DNA of 64,000 bases, from assembly GCA_014529385.2 (NCBI GenBank), contig CM043968.1:10365648-10429647 (forward strand), read 5' to 3'. This document shows, in pieces, positions 1-10,986 of the stretch. Below the pieces are notes generated by a model. It was not told where the DNA came from and did no database searches. It saw nothing but the letters and a program-made list of their open reading frames with translations. Made by a program: the position numbers and the translations under genes. Within the stretch, counting starts at the first letter, position 1. Every line of letters starts with the position of its first letter. The DNA comes from Adiantum capillus-veneris. Lineage: Eukaryota; Streptophyta; Polypodiopsida; Polypodiales; Pteridaceae.

Positions 1-1377
1 CAATGAATCTGATGGTGAATACTCATGAGTAGGTGTCTCTATGCAGGCATCTGTCTCTATAGTAATGTCAACACTCTCATGGTCATGTGCATCGGCTATC
101 TCCTCATGTATAGGTTGTGGTGGGATGTCTACCTCTATGATAGGTGCAAGGGGATCATCAATAATAGCTATGGAATCTGGCACTCTATCAATCTCTAGTG
201 GCTTAGTGCTCGTGTCTAGTGTAGGAGAAATATCACTAGGTTGTACATCCCTCGTAGAACAAGTATCAACCTCTGGAATTGGCAATGTAGGTGGCTCCAT
301 GGTAGGGATTTCTAGTGTACTCGTCCTATCATCAATCTTAGCATTCGTCCTCTTCATCATAATCACTCTAGATCGCAGTTGATCAACTATGCTCTGTGTC
401 AAAATATGTCTAGGCGATGAAGCTCTGGGAGGTGACCTGGTATGGGATATCTGTCTAGGAGGTGTATGTGAACTCTCGGTGGGTATCTGTCTAGTATCTT
501 GGCCATGCCGTGGAGAATAGGACAATCCAATCATCAAATAGTAAATCTCACCCAATGGGTCCCTATAAATCCTATCGTGAAGATCTTCAATAAGATATGC
601 CATAACGCTCATGGCTGGCTCAATATTCCATCTCGTCTACTCGTATTTGTATCTACGTCCACAATCATCAACATAAGTCAATGTGTGCTCCAATCTACAT
701 AATTGCACTATCCTAGGATGTACATGGGTATCTAAACAATCATTGGGATGTGCTTTGTCAATAGCATCATATGGGCTGGTCGGCAGGGACATGTATGTGC
801 CCTTGAGTTCATCTGTAAAGAACTCAGTCGTACCAAAATGTCTCCTCTAAACTCTGGCTATCTATCGTATAGAAGGGTCTATGTCGTCTGAGAAGGTACC
901 TTTGGTATAGGAATGTCCATTATGGTCAAGAAATCAAGGCATGGCTCCTCTATGGCCTACAAAATGTAGCACAATCTCATCTCGGTCCTCAATACTCGGA
1001 GTGTCAACCCTAGGTTCGGCTCCTGCCTGCATGGTGGCTCTAGGTGATCTAGCAATCATCGGTAAATTTGGTGCATGTGATTTGGAAAGCTCAGTATCTA
1101 GTATGCTCATGGCTGGCAGTGTGGAAGGTGGTACCATGTCTACAACCTCTCTAGCATGTGTGCTAATAGTAGGAACAATCAAAATCTGAGGTGTAACTGT
1201 CACTGTGGCACGTAGCTCTGGTCATGCACTAGTATGACTCTGCATCCGACGCTCCATATCTACCCTAGCAACTGCTATGATCTCTGCTAAGGTCAATTTC
1301 CTAGATGGTGGTGAGGCTGGAAATCTTGGAGGTGATTGGACCTCAAGAACAATGACTGCCAAAGTCTAGCAGTCTAG
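1..1377 (-). pseudogene. Unrecognised minus-strand protein, five in-frame stops, runs off left edge
   Basis: I do not recognise the family. One minus-strand frame can be read for about 455 codons from near 1377 to the left edge without a frameshift. It is interrupted only by TGA at 1224-1222, TGA at 936-934, TAG at 864-862, TAG at 849-847 and TAG at 639-637. All five are one C-to-T change away from CGA or CAG. The first third is rich in proline, serine and threonine. The middle (about 930 to 480) looks folded, with many aromatic and charged residues (for example SPYDAIDKAHPND). The last third is again proline-rich and acidic. No catalytic motif is visible. A retroelement Gag-like or accessory protein is possible because everything else here is transposon-derived. 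A decayed host gene cannot be excluded. Confidence 0.45.
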
Positions 1378-2096
1378 GTCAAAATTGGTCTTAGGGGGCA
1401 ATAAACCAATGCACTAGGTGCAAGGAGTAATCTGGCAATGAATGGCTATCCAAATGGTAATCGGGATCTCTCTATATAATCAAGCTCTAAAATCGGTCAC
1501 TCGGTCAAAGCCGTAGCCAAATGTAGGTCTAGTAACCAAATCGAGCTCTAATCGCGCGTCGGTGTGCTAAGAATAGCCAAAAGCGGCCAAATCAAGATCT
1601 CACGTGTGAAAGTCTCTAACTAGCTAAATTTGGTCAATATCAAGGCCAAAACAAATCTCTATCGCAAGTCGAGATCAAATATGGTCAATCGTGGGACTCT
1701 GCGATCAAATCGAGCCAAAATGCAATATTGCACGTGAAACAGCTCTAAAACATGTAATCTGGAAAATCGTAGACCCAAAATCAAAATCTGTGTCAGACAA
1801 GGTTTGTGTGTGTGATCTGGTTCAAATATTCTACAAACAGCTCAAATCGACAAAATCGGACAATTTCGGATGAAATTTGACTCTCGAGACTCTAAATGCG
1901 TCTATTCGTTCTTAGATGCGTGTGAACGGGACGTGTGCCGATGTTTGCAATGCAATGAAGAGAAACAAGACAGAGAAAAGAAAACAAAATGAAAATTTTT
2001 GTTTTTTGAGTTTTCGATTTTGTTTTTTTTTAAGGGTTTTTTTTTGTCTCTTGTGTGTGTACGCGAGAGAGAAAACGTGTGTGTGTGTGTGTGTAT
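1378..2096. other. No gene seen; A/T-rich low-complexity sequence ending in (GT)n
   Basis: No convincing coding frame on either strand. The stretch 1440-1900 repeats loose phrases such as AAATCGAGCTCTAAT and TCAAATCGA. From about 1965 it becomes A-rich, then T-rich, then purine-rich, and ends in a short (GT)n at 2076-2094 that abuts the 4.8-kb repeat. It could be the leader of the minus-strand frame to its left. Confidence 0.4.
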
Positions 2097-5000
2097 AGCA
2101 GTTCTAAATCTATAAATTTATACGCAAAAGAACACTAACTGCTCACAGACAACAATTCTAGAAAAGTACAGTGGCTTTGCACAGTAATTTATTTGCAGTT
2201 GAAAATAAATTATGTACAAGGTAATGAAGATAACAAAATACAGCTCAAGTATCCTTAAACACAAAGTTTGGGAAATCTTGTATCACACTACGACATCCAC
2301 CATTTGTAAAGAATTGGACGTTTTAATCAAGGAAGGTAGCCCTCACCTGCACCCATAGCCACAAGAAAACAGTTCGTTAGCACGTGACTGTACGCAGGTG
2401 ATGCTGGGCATCCCAGTTGTTATCCATGTCACCGTAAAAAAAACATAGTCCTTAGATCGAATATTTGTTCTTCTTTTTTTTTAAATGGTAAGAACGAAGA
2501 TCCTTGGCTTATCAGCCAATATGATACAGACGGTACTCAACCCCATAGAGCAGCCATAAATTTTTATTTTTTCTCAAACAGCGTACTATTACCAATCTTA
2601 AAAAAATTTAAGTAGCAAAACAAATTTCCAGAGCTTCATCCTTAACTAGAATATTCCATATGAAGTAGTCTCATGCTAGATCAAAAAATACCCACTACCT
2701 TGTCTATCAACAACATTTGTAATAGAGCCTCTTATTCGGGACTTATTTATATAATCGGGCTGAGATATCCCCCAAAAAAACAAAACTTCTAGTTTTTACC
2801 ACTTATTACCTAACTAAGATACCCCTTCTTTAGAGAAAAATCATAACCATTATTCCCAAAATTCCTTAATTTTATGTTATGTCATTCCTACTGCTGCCGT
2901 ATGCCAGCTACCAAATGTATACTACAATATATTGGACCACTTAGTCATAGTGAGCCAACTTAGACTCGGTCCGGAGATTTTTATCAATCTCAGGTTATGC
3001 CCAGATAGAGGGACCTGTGTGCCATGCTCAACTACCATATCATGCATTCCTTCCTATCAACTATCAGAAGCTAGGGCAATAACATTGAAGTAATCTGTAA
3101 ATTCTGAGTATCATTTTAGTTAAATCCGTAAAAAACATCTGCTATAAAAACCATATTAAACCAGCCAGGATCCACTTAACGTCACCATATGATTTACCTT
3201 GTGGTATCGAGATCAAAGCTACTAGCTAGATGTTAGGTAAGGCCAAGTGCCTATATACTTTAAATGAGACAAAGAAGTCAGCAGAAGAGGTTAAAAGAAT
3301 TGAGAAGCCAAGGTTCAACCGAACTTCTACCATCAGAAATTTGTCACCTCTTTGAACTAAGTGATAGGTTAATCTGAACCTACCGCTATTCTCCATAGCA
3401 TATGACAATGCTGAAAAAAACCAGTCAATTATAAACTTGCATTTTATTTAACCTAAGTTTGGTATGTGCAGTCAGCATCATACCCAAAGCCAGTACTCAG
3501 AATAACCTTTTTAGCCGATTCAGTATAATAGGCCACCGGTAAAAAAGATCAATCTTACTTGTAAAAATAGTTGAGTTAAGTTTTTAAAGAAAACATTTAT
3601 AATCGGGTATGCGAAACCCATCATACCCTACTGTAAAATAAGATGCTTGGCCACTATTTCCAAAAAAATAGTTTTGACTGACCTTTGAATCCTCTCAAGT
3701 AGTTTTTACTAAAATAGGCACCAGATTTTTAGTAAGAGATTCAATTCCAGGTAAGTCCTTTTTCCGAAATTACCTCAGCAAAGTCACCAAACTTATCCAA
3801 TCACTCACAAATATCTCATTCTTTTAGTGTAAGACAGGTTATTTTCAGATCTACATTACACCATTCATGAGTACATTACCCATTTAAGTAACAATATTAC
3901 CAGAGTCAACATTATATACCCTTCATGTCCTTTTAATACCCCACCATCCTCATTTTTACCAGTCAAAAGATAAGACAAACACATGGCAATCTGCTTTTTT
4001 CCAAAAAAATTATATAGGACACAAAAAAATCAGTTAGACAGTCTCCCCCCTTTTTTTATTTCATTTCCATCAAACATTACTCAGTAGATACTGGGGTTTT
4101 TTTAAACGCTTTCTTCATGCCTAGAAGAGCCATGTTTCGGAGCCAGTCTCCCAGTACTTTACATAGCAAAAACACATCTTTAGTCGAAGCAAAACCCCAT
4201 TCCAATCAAAAATTTTCATACTATACCATATACTTTTCTCCCTATGAATTTTTAAAGAATAGTCACCGGAGCAAGAGAAAACCGTCTACTTACCTGGTTT
4301 TTTTTGGCAAAATCTAGGAATAAAAAAAATTTTGTTAACCTGAAGATTAGGAGGTAATTCTTAGTTTAACTTGAGCCATTCACGCTTCTTCCCTTACCAG
4401 TAAGAGTCAGATTCCAGAGCTAGGTTATATATATATATATATTTGTTTTTATGACAACAAACACCATCAGTCAAACGGATAACACTTGCCAGCCTCTAGA
4501 GTAAGAGATAATTTTAGTTTGACACAAGAAAAAGGTCAGTATCCAATAGCAAATCAGAAAACATCCTTTAATTTATTCAAGTTTCTTTATTCCAAAAATT
4601 CAATACCTGTAATCTGAGTCTATTCAGTCTGAGGTTAGCTCATGTAAATAACTGTACTTCGACTGCTTAGTTTTACAACAGACATAAGTTTTTGACATTA
4701 TATGCACACTATTTTTAGCTTATTATTATTTTAGATCTTTGTGAATTTTTGGCTCTATGTAAAGACCAGCGAGACAGACATCAACTATTTGATTAAACCA
4801 AGCTTAACTTTACTTTTTTCAATGCAATCCGCTCCATAAACATGCCATTAGACATGCTCAAGTCATCTTATTCCATAGCCAATAGTGTCAGATTAGTCCC
4901 CTCAAAAAATGATATAAAAAACCAGATTTTTCTTTCCCCTTCCACTGATTTCACGGACCCATACCACATTGGTCAAAGCAAAACCATAACTTGCATTAAT

Positions 5001-6874
5001 GACAAAAGCAAGCCAATCTTATATCTCCTCTTACAGCATTCACATGAAAGCTCAGTATCCGGAGACTATTTAACAGGTTTTTTTTAAAATTTCCCAAAAA
5101 AACAGTCTCAGCAAAGCTACATAGTGTATAAAGATATTCCTTAGAGCAAGACAGAAGATTTCTGTTAACCTGAAGATTAGGAGACGATGACGCCTCCACA
5201 CTGGCTTTCTTCGCTTTTTTCGGCATGTTTGAGCCACAGCCACAGCCACCAGTAGATGGAATACGCAAAGTTTTGAAATAACACACGCAGAAAAATGATA
5301 ACAGAGACGCAGCTATATGAGTATGATAACTCACCTTAGAAGTCAAGTTTAAATAGTTGATGCTCCTCTGCAGCAGACGAGACAGTTGAGTTGGACCGGT
5401 TAAGCCCCCAATCGAGGACGTCAGTCCAGGCACGTACACCAGTATCCCCCATAGCCTAAGATCCGGAGGCAGAATCCAGAGGTTTAGCAGGTAAGATTCC
5501 ACAATATCAGCACCTACTGCTCAAGAAAAAATGGCGGGGAAGTCTGTCATCGTTGGCCTTTCCACAAAACCTAAGCGGTGGCGTGTAGAGGATGCAAGAA
5601 GGACCATAAGCCACGCTTACAGAATTTTTAGGATTTGTACTGAGACCAAATATTGTGAAGCCAAGTCGGACAGTCACCTCCACAATGGTATAAGATAGCA
5701 TATATTCCCATAGTAAAAGGCCCGGTTTTATTCACTAGACTCGATTAAATACGGTGTCGGGTATTTACACCCCAGTAGGTATTTTTATCTGCTATCCTAG
5801 CATGACCATAAGTTTTAGCATTTCCATAGTGTAAAACACCTTTCTATACTGTGAGTATACTCCAAATCATAATAAGCCTCAAGAGTTAATAACCTGTTTT
5901 AATTCTAAATGGTTGGTTAAACAAACAAATCTCGAGTATCATTTCCAGAGTAAACGGTTTTCAACTATTTATTTGTAAAGCCCAGTCAGACAGACTACAT
6001 CACCCCAAGGTAAAATTTAAATAGCAATGATTCCCATATTCATACCGAGGTCTCTAGACCCATAGCTAGTAAGCTGTATCCGGTCTTGGGTATACAGTAG
6101 GTATTTATACATGCTATCCATGACCTATGCAAGGCTTCCACGCGCACAATAATGTGAAAAAAACCACCTTTTAAAATGTGAGAGACAACACCATATTAGA
6201 CACACTTTCCTAAAAAAAGTTTATATTAGAGATGGTTGGTCAAATATAAAGTCCCAAGTATAAAGTATCATTCCAGAGTTTGGTATTCTTCATCTATTTT
6301 GCATCCTTGGTGTATTATGGCCTACTGTCATGACCAGGTTCTTTTCATAGCAACTGCACATCTCCTTATGTCAAATGAATCTATACGTCGAGCAACATTA
6401 CTCCGTTATCAACAGCATCTATTCCCGCACTTAGGAACCTCTGTTTCTCAGACAAAGTGGTGGACATATCAAGATCGAGTGACCAGAGTGACACTTTGGG
6501 GTCGTGAACATTTCAAAAATAATATCCGATTGGCGATGCTTACTGAAGCAGTGGGTCTAGGGCCTAAGTATTATTATATCGAGCATTCCATAAAGCCTGG
6601 TTTTTCAGATCGACTATATCTGCTAGCCCAGTTTCTACCTCCTCAGAAGATTTTCCTATACCATAGTTATGGTCATCAACTACGAGGATATTTTAACTGT
6701 ACTCACCACACTCGGGAGTATGGGGTAGCCTTGGCGACTCGTATCGTGCCTTTGGCGGAGCGGCCAAATACTTGCTTCTACTGTGATAGCTGTTTGTGTG
6801 ATCATGTGATGGGCGGCATAATAGAGATGTAGCTGTAAAGCTCTTTAGCTAAGCTTTTTTTTGTCCCATGACAT

Positions 6875-6879
<5 letters not shown>
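2097..6879. repeat. 4.8-kb long direct repeat, left copy
   Basis: This block recurs at 10,987-15,762 in the same orientation at an offset of 8,890 bases. The first 370 bases differ at about 13 positions, so identity is roughly 96-97%. It starts AGCAGTTCTAAATC and ends GACATCTTTT followed by (GT)n. It is A/T-rich, lacks TG...CA ends and has no visible target duplication. It holds an intact plus-strand 171-codon frame near its right end (6317-6832). The minus strand has short frames at 5507-5701 and 4996-5502 that I cannot defend as genes. The pair flanks a core that codes on the minus strand, so this copy would be the 3' terminal repeat of that unit. Readings: very long LTRs, a partial head-to-tail tandem of an 8.9-kb element, or two separate insertions into (GT)n. 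Confidence 0.85.
6317..6832 (+). CDS. Unknown 171-aa protein carried by the 4.8-kb repeat
   Basis: Not recognised. The first internal methionine (MAYCHDQ) at 6317 is my start, because the same ATG and same length occur in the right copy. The frame is open further upstream to 6236. The protein is rich in aromatic residues (WWTYQD, KYYYIEHS) and histidine, and ends with a cysteine cluster, CFYCDSCLCDH, that could bind a metal ion. No signal peptide or membrane segment is evident. Over the last 117 codons the right copy shows four synonymous and one amino-acid change (His to Arg), which suggests past protein-level constraint. It lies on the strand opposite to the RT and Gag-like genes of the core. 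It might be an accessory nuclease or DNA-binding protein of the composite element; that is speculation. Confidence 0.5.
   Translation: MAYCHDQVLFIATAHLLMSNESIRRATLLRYQQHLFPHLGTSVSQTKWWTYQDRVTRVTLWGREHFKNNIRLAMLTEAVGLGPKYYYIEHSIKPGFSDRLYLLAQFLPPQKIFLYHSYGHQLRGYFNCTHHTREYGVALATRIVPLAERPNTCFYCDSCLCDHVMGGIIEM

Positions 6880-6932
<53 letters not shown>
6880..6932. repeat. (GT)n microsatellite, about 26 units
   Basis: Pure GT dinucleotide tract exactly at the right border of the left 4.8-kb repeat, before the core sequence that begins CCCACCCATTCCC. Confidence 0.97.
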
Positions 6933-6933
<1 letters not shown>

Positions 6934-7045
6934 CCACCCATTCCCAAGCACCTTATCCTATGAGGTAGTAGACACCATAGAATAGGGGCCTACTACCTTA
7001 AGAAGTGTTTGTATTAATTCGCACCCAGCTATGCTGAGATTAGAT

Positions 7046-8830
7046 TTATTCTGATTTAAGCAGACTTATCAGATTATGTAAGTCAAATTTGAGGTAGGTC
7101 CAGTTGTGTTTTTCTAAGGAGTTGCAGATGCATGTAACAAGGTCTTTTTTTGTAAATCTGTTTTTAATGAACTTGGAAATCAAAGTTTCAATCTCTTCAT
7201 ATGCTTTAAAACAGCCGGAAGAGGCATACATTTTAAGAAAAAGCATTCCAAGACAAGTGTGTAGAGAATTTTTGTATGGTCTATTGCTTTTTTTCTTCGT
7301 AAATTCAGAGGACACAAGTTTAAGATTATCTCTTTTCCAAAAAAAACTAGTATAAAAATTTCCCAAAAAAGGGGAAGTCAAAGTAAACTCAATATTCAAG
7401 AAGTGTGTTCTAGAAACGATCCATTTATCCTACCATAGTACTCTCTCGGAGAATGTAGGTTCAATACTTAAGCAAGGTGGATAAATATCTTTAAGAGTAA
7501 TATCAAATATGGGGTTGTTGATGCTACATAGGTCATCCATAAACCTGAATGAATGTGTAAAATGTGTGAGTAACGAATTACTTGCGGGGTTATTTAATAT
7601 TTTTCGGAGCCATTGATATTCGAAGTAACAGAGATAAAGATTACACATAACCGGAGAGCATGCAAACCCCATTGGGATTCCTGGAGTTTGTTTGTAGCAG
7701 GTATTTCCTAATTGGATACAATTGTTATTCAGTAGCCAAAGGATATACTTATAAAGATCTTCTTCTTTAAAGCTGAATGGTGTAGATTTGTTCGATTTTT
7801 TTAACCGGAGAGCATGCAAACCCCATTGGGATTCCTGGAGTTTGTTTGTAGCAGGTATTTCCTGATTGGATACAACTGTTATTCAGTAGCCAAAGGATAT
7901 ACTTATAAAGATCTTCTTCTTTAAAGCTGAATGGTGTAGATTTGTTCGATTTTTTTACCCATCCTTTATTCGCTTTTTGTGATATGCATGTATACCCAAG
8001 TTCCTTTCTGTGGGCAAAGGCAATCTTTATAAGACACGATAAGGTATAAATAAGTCCCAATTGCCCATCTAACGGGATATTTTCATAGCATTGAGTTATG
8101 TATGCCGTGAAGATAGAGTAAATGCTTTCTGGGAGGTTGATAAACACCTCAGCCGCGTTTTTTATGACCCAAAAAGGGCAATAGTCTATATTTTTGAATC
8201 TCTTTATATCTCTGTGTTTGATGGCACATATATTTTTTATTTCTAGTAGGACCAAATTTAAGCAGTGGGTGATATCATTTGTAACACAAGAGAACAGGCA
8301 ATTTGAAGCGTCAGAAATCCATCTAAATTTATGCTTATGATTTTTATATGTTGGGAAGAGTACAGGAATTTTTAGAGATTCGGGACTATAGCCGAGTCCT
8401 GATAATTCCTTGTTCAATGCTATAGCTACATATAGTGGAGAGTTATCAAGTTTACTAAAGTCATTACTATTAAGTCTTGAACTGGCCGCCTCAAAGGCCA
8501 ATTTTTTACATATAACGGAAGCAGTGTTTGACGCTTTATCTAGGCCAATAATGAGCCATTTCTTTTTAATATCATAGATAGAGGTCTTCATTTTTGGCGT
8601 AAGCCAAGTAGTATCAGTGCTTAGCCATACTTGTGGCAAAAGACTGATCTTTTTCCAAAAAATTCTTTTGAGAGTTGATGTAAGTTGGAAGTGAACTTCC
8701 TCCTCCAGTTGGAGCTTTAAAGCCAAGTCGGCCAGGCATTCAAGTAGTGCAGATAAGGCACTTTAAGGATTTAGCGGAAAGGGAGGAATATGATTCAAGC
8801 CATTACTCAATAGACTCCTTACTTGACATG
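7046..8830 (-). pseudogene. Reverse transcriptase, Penelope-like type, broken
   Basis: Read from right to left. A leading segment LLSNGLNHIPPFPLNP (8817-8765, then a TAA) resembles the N-terminal LLxxGLxFxP motif of Penelope-like RTs. The next frame (from about 8756) has an LDKASNTASVI stretch at the place of their DKG motif, then FPTYKNHKHKFRWISDAS, then CYENIPLDG (palm motif A), then PGIPMGFACSP (motif B), then FRFMDDLCSINNP (motif C, an xDD box), then a thumb-like region to the TAA at 7046. The motif order and the PMGF-CSP form differ from the LTR-element RTs in this window. It is broken by a frame change before 8756, a 154-bp tandem duplication (7649-7956) and a TAG at 7432-7430. The usual motif A aspartate appears to be Tyr (codon 8102-8100). 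No GIY-YIG or other endonuclease was seen. An algal or protist RT group related to Penelope elements is the alternative. Confidence 0.7.
7649..7956. repeat. 154-bp tandem duplication inside the RT gene
   Basis: Units 7649-7802 and 7803-7956 differ at two positions. Each encodes the PGIPMGFACSP motif B segment. Because 154 is not divisible by three, the duplication shifts the RT frame. This explains why motif B appears twice in two overlapping frames. Confidence 0.95.
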
Positions 8831-9091
8831 TAAACCAAATTCAGTGAAGTTTTTACAAAAAAATTTAAAAAGATGACAAGAGCAGATAGGTATCTCATTA
8901 TTATGGAGAAACGTAATGGAATAAAAAAGATTCTTAATAGGCGGCGAGTATTTCCAACCAATCATCACATCCTTTAGTAATAAATTTGACCCAAAAATAT
9001 GTCCAAAACATTCTGCAAAGATAGCTTGGGGAGTAAAGAAATCCAAAATTTTGCTTGTAAACAAGCAATGTGTGAAAATCTTACTACACAT
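8819..9091 (-). CDS. Hypothetical 90-aa frame between the Gag-like and RT genes
   Basis: Not recognised. It lies between the Gag-like frame and the RT, on the same strand, starting 56 bases after the Gag-like stop. It is rich in Phe, Lys and Cys, with HNNEIPICSCHLFKFFCKNF near the end. Its stop at 8821-8819 overlaps the other frame that holds the LLSNGLN motif, so it may be the N-terminal part of the RT polyprotein separated by a one-base shift. The short length makes a chance frame possible. Confidence 0.35.
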   Translation of the reverse strand: MCSKIFTHCLFTSKILDFFTPQAIFAECFGHIFGSNLLLKDVMIGWKYSPPIKNLFYSITFLHNNEIPICSCHLFKFFCKNFTEFGLHVK

Positions 9092-9146
9092 TTCTTCCTT
9101 TGGAGGTAGGTATCGTCTTTCGTAAGCAATCCATCAATCCTGCATA

Positions 9147-10337
9147 TTACATATCCAAAAGGTTTCTGACTGGTAGGTTTCTACCCCTACCTCTCACAAA
9201 ACTTCTACCTCTCCCTCTTCCAAACACAGATTCACTCGAAGAGGGGGTTAGGAAAGAGGTGTAAGATGCCGCCGGAGAGACAAGAGTATTAGGACATTTG
9301 GAAACTTGAGATTCATCCTCTTCAATATTCGGTCTAATTTGGCTAACTATACTTTTGATACCTTTAAAGCCGCCATAAGTGGTAAGCAAAGTACCACATC
9401 CATCAGATCCAAGCTCTTCAAGGGTGTCACGCATAATTGCTCTATACTGAATAAAGGCAATTTGAGCTAAGACTAGATCTTTCGCTTGACCACCAAGCCA
9501 AGACCAAAAGAGGGAAAGGTGAAATTCTTCTGCTTTATCCGGAAAGATACTAGGTAGATTGTTGAGGGCATACCAAATAGCATGGTCAAACCAAATTATG
9601 CTTGACTCACAAGAGGCTTTGGGGTCCAAGAATCTGCAAGCACGCTTAAGGTAAGGCCTGAACACATTCCACACTGTCTCGGTGCAGTAATCAACATTTC
9701 TTTTACTAAAGGTCATTACTCCTTTGGTCCTTGCATATAGCCCTATATTCGAACTACATTTTTTGTCATCAAGGAAACTCATATTGAACGGAGCTTTAAT
9801 CAGATCCCCTTTGCCCAAGAGCTGGATCCCTTTTAGAACTTTAAGTTTGCATTCCTCAGTAGTAGCAGGGGCCAAGTTGGCAAGGAAGACCCAGGTTTCC
9901 ATGGATATGGGTGCAAGAAATCCTTTATTTGGAAACAACCACAACCTATGCTCGACTCCCAAGGATTCTACCTCAACTTGTCGGGATGGTAAAAAAGGAA
10001 AGGCCCTCGAGACTTTCGGTACCATGTCCAAAAGCGAGGCTTCACTGAGTGAACAAAGGTCTTTTTGAAATTCCTTTACAGCTTCTAAAGCAGCTGCATC
10101 TCTACAGAAGAGGCTATTCGGAGGAGGGACAATAGGCGTAGAGGGAGCAGTAACAAAGATAGGACTAAGCCCACAAAATTTTCTAAGACGATTGGACAGT
10201 TCAGAACCTTTGGAAGAAAAAGACGCTAAGTCTTGAATGAGTGCTTTGGAAAGTCCAGCCAGATTTGAAGTAAATTCCATCAAAAGGTTGATACCATCCA
10301 ATTTATTTTTTACAAGAAGAGCTAGTACTTTAACCAT
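9147..10337 (-). CDS. Gag-like protein with RGRGR-rich C-terminus
   Basis: A 396-codon open frame upstream of, and on the same strand as, the Penelope-like RT. The body is a mixed helical protein without recognised catalytic residues. The region WNVFRPYLKRACRFLD and a tryptophan-rich segment (FWSWLGG) precede a serine-rich linker. The C-terminus has arginine/glycine repeats (GRGRGRSFVRGRGR), a common RNA-binding signature. Position before RT plus the basic RG tail suggest a nucleic-acid-binding Gag or ORF1 function; the family is unknown to me. The ATG at 10337 overlaps the end of another coding-looking frame (10513-10322, ending VQLISFNLWLKY), so the true start may lie upstream with a one-base shift or an intron. 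It is the longest uninterrupted frame of the composite element. Confidence 0.55.
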   Translation of the reverse strand: MVKVLALLVKNKLDGINLLMEFTSNLAGLSKALIQDLASFSSKGSELSNRLRKFCGLSPIFVTAPSTPIVPPPNSLFCRDAAALEAVKEFQKDLCSLSEASLLDMVPKVSRAFPFLPSRQVEVESLGVEHRLWLFPNKGFLAPISMETWVFLANLAPATTEECKLKVLKGIQLLGKGDLIKAPFNMSFLDDKKCSSNIGLYARTKGVMTFSKRNVDYCTETVWNVFRPYLKRACRFLDPKASCESSIIWFDHAIWYALNNLPSIFPDKAEEFHLSLFWSWLGGQAKDLVLAQIAFIQYRAIMRDTLEELGSDGCGTLLTTYGGFKGIKSIVSQIRPNIEEDESQVSKCPNTLVSPAASYTSFLTPSSSESVFGRGRGRSFVRGRGRNLPVRNLLDM

Positions 10338-10553
10338 AGGTTAAATGAAATCAGTTGGACAAGAGATAGACTAGACTCCTTCGAAGCATCATAAATTAGG
10401 GTAGAAGCTTCTCTATCTTGTATACATTTTAGTACAAGAAGCGAGGCTAGGGAAAGGGGTTCCACAGGAAGAGCCAGTCCTTGGGAAAGGGGAACAATCT
10501 GCAAAATTATCATTCGTTAGAATTCCATAGTCTAGGAGCATAGAGTTGAAGAT

Positions 10554-10730
10554 CTAATACAAAGTGTTACATTTTTTGAATTTTACAGCCATATGAAGAT
10601 AAGGCCTAGTCCTATGAGAGATACAAGGGAAGTTCTTTTCTATTTCTTTAGCTAGACGTAATTTCTCTGAAACCATGGCTCTTTTTTCAGGGTCAGAGCA
10701 TACTTTCATTCTTGCAGTGAGCTTTCCCAT
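10554..10730 (-). CDS. Possible 58-codon upstream exon of the Gag-like gene
   Basis: A short frame starting MGKLTARMKVCSDPEK and ending CNTLY has a charged helical composition (KRAMVSEKLRLAKEIEK). Downstream on the minus strand, TAATTTTGCAG at about 10,504-10,494 is a good 3' splice acceptor directly before the coding-looking stretch IVPLSQGLALP (to 10322). This could be a first exon joined to the Gag-like frame by a short intron. The donor is not clear. Support is composition and context only. Confidence 0.3.
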   Translation of the reverse strand: MGKLTARMKVCSDPEKRAMVSEKLRLAKEIEKNFPCISHRTRPYLHMAVKFKKCNTLY

Positions 10731-10986
10731 GACCTGGTCAACAGAAGTAATAGATTATGTAAATGATAGTATTTTAAAGTAAAGTAAGAAGCATGAATAT
10801 AAAGTGGAATGGTAGTGCTATCAACCTTTTCACCAGTCAGGTGAAGAAAACCACAGAGACTGTGTGATAGCACCCCTGCCTATTAGAGTATAAACTTTAT
10901 ACTATCATAGGCGAAAGTTTCTAGAGTCACTTTGTGAGAGAGAAAAATTGTTAAGTCAATCTCTCTTTTGCGTTTATTGTGTGTGT
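10731..10986. other. Core leader, no gene seen
   Basis: The sequence between the possible upstream exon and the right 4.8-kb repeat shows no frame. On the coding (minus) strand it would be the 5' leader of the core. It ends at a short GTGTGTGT before AGCAGTTC. Confidence 0.4.

Noticed and set aside
4996-5701. Minus-strand frames (168 and 64 codons) in the 4.8-kb repeat, also at 13,951-14,581
   Set aside because: Nearly identical in both copies, but the whole block is about 97% identical, so conservation is not informative. No domain is visible. Splice-like sites (for example CTCACCTT at 5330-5337) make an intron-containing gene possible but unproven.
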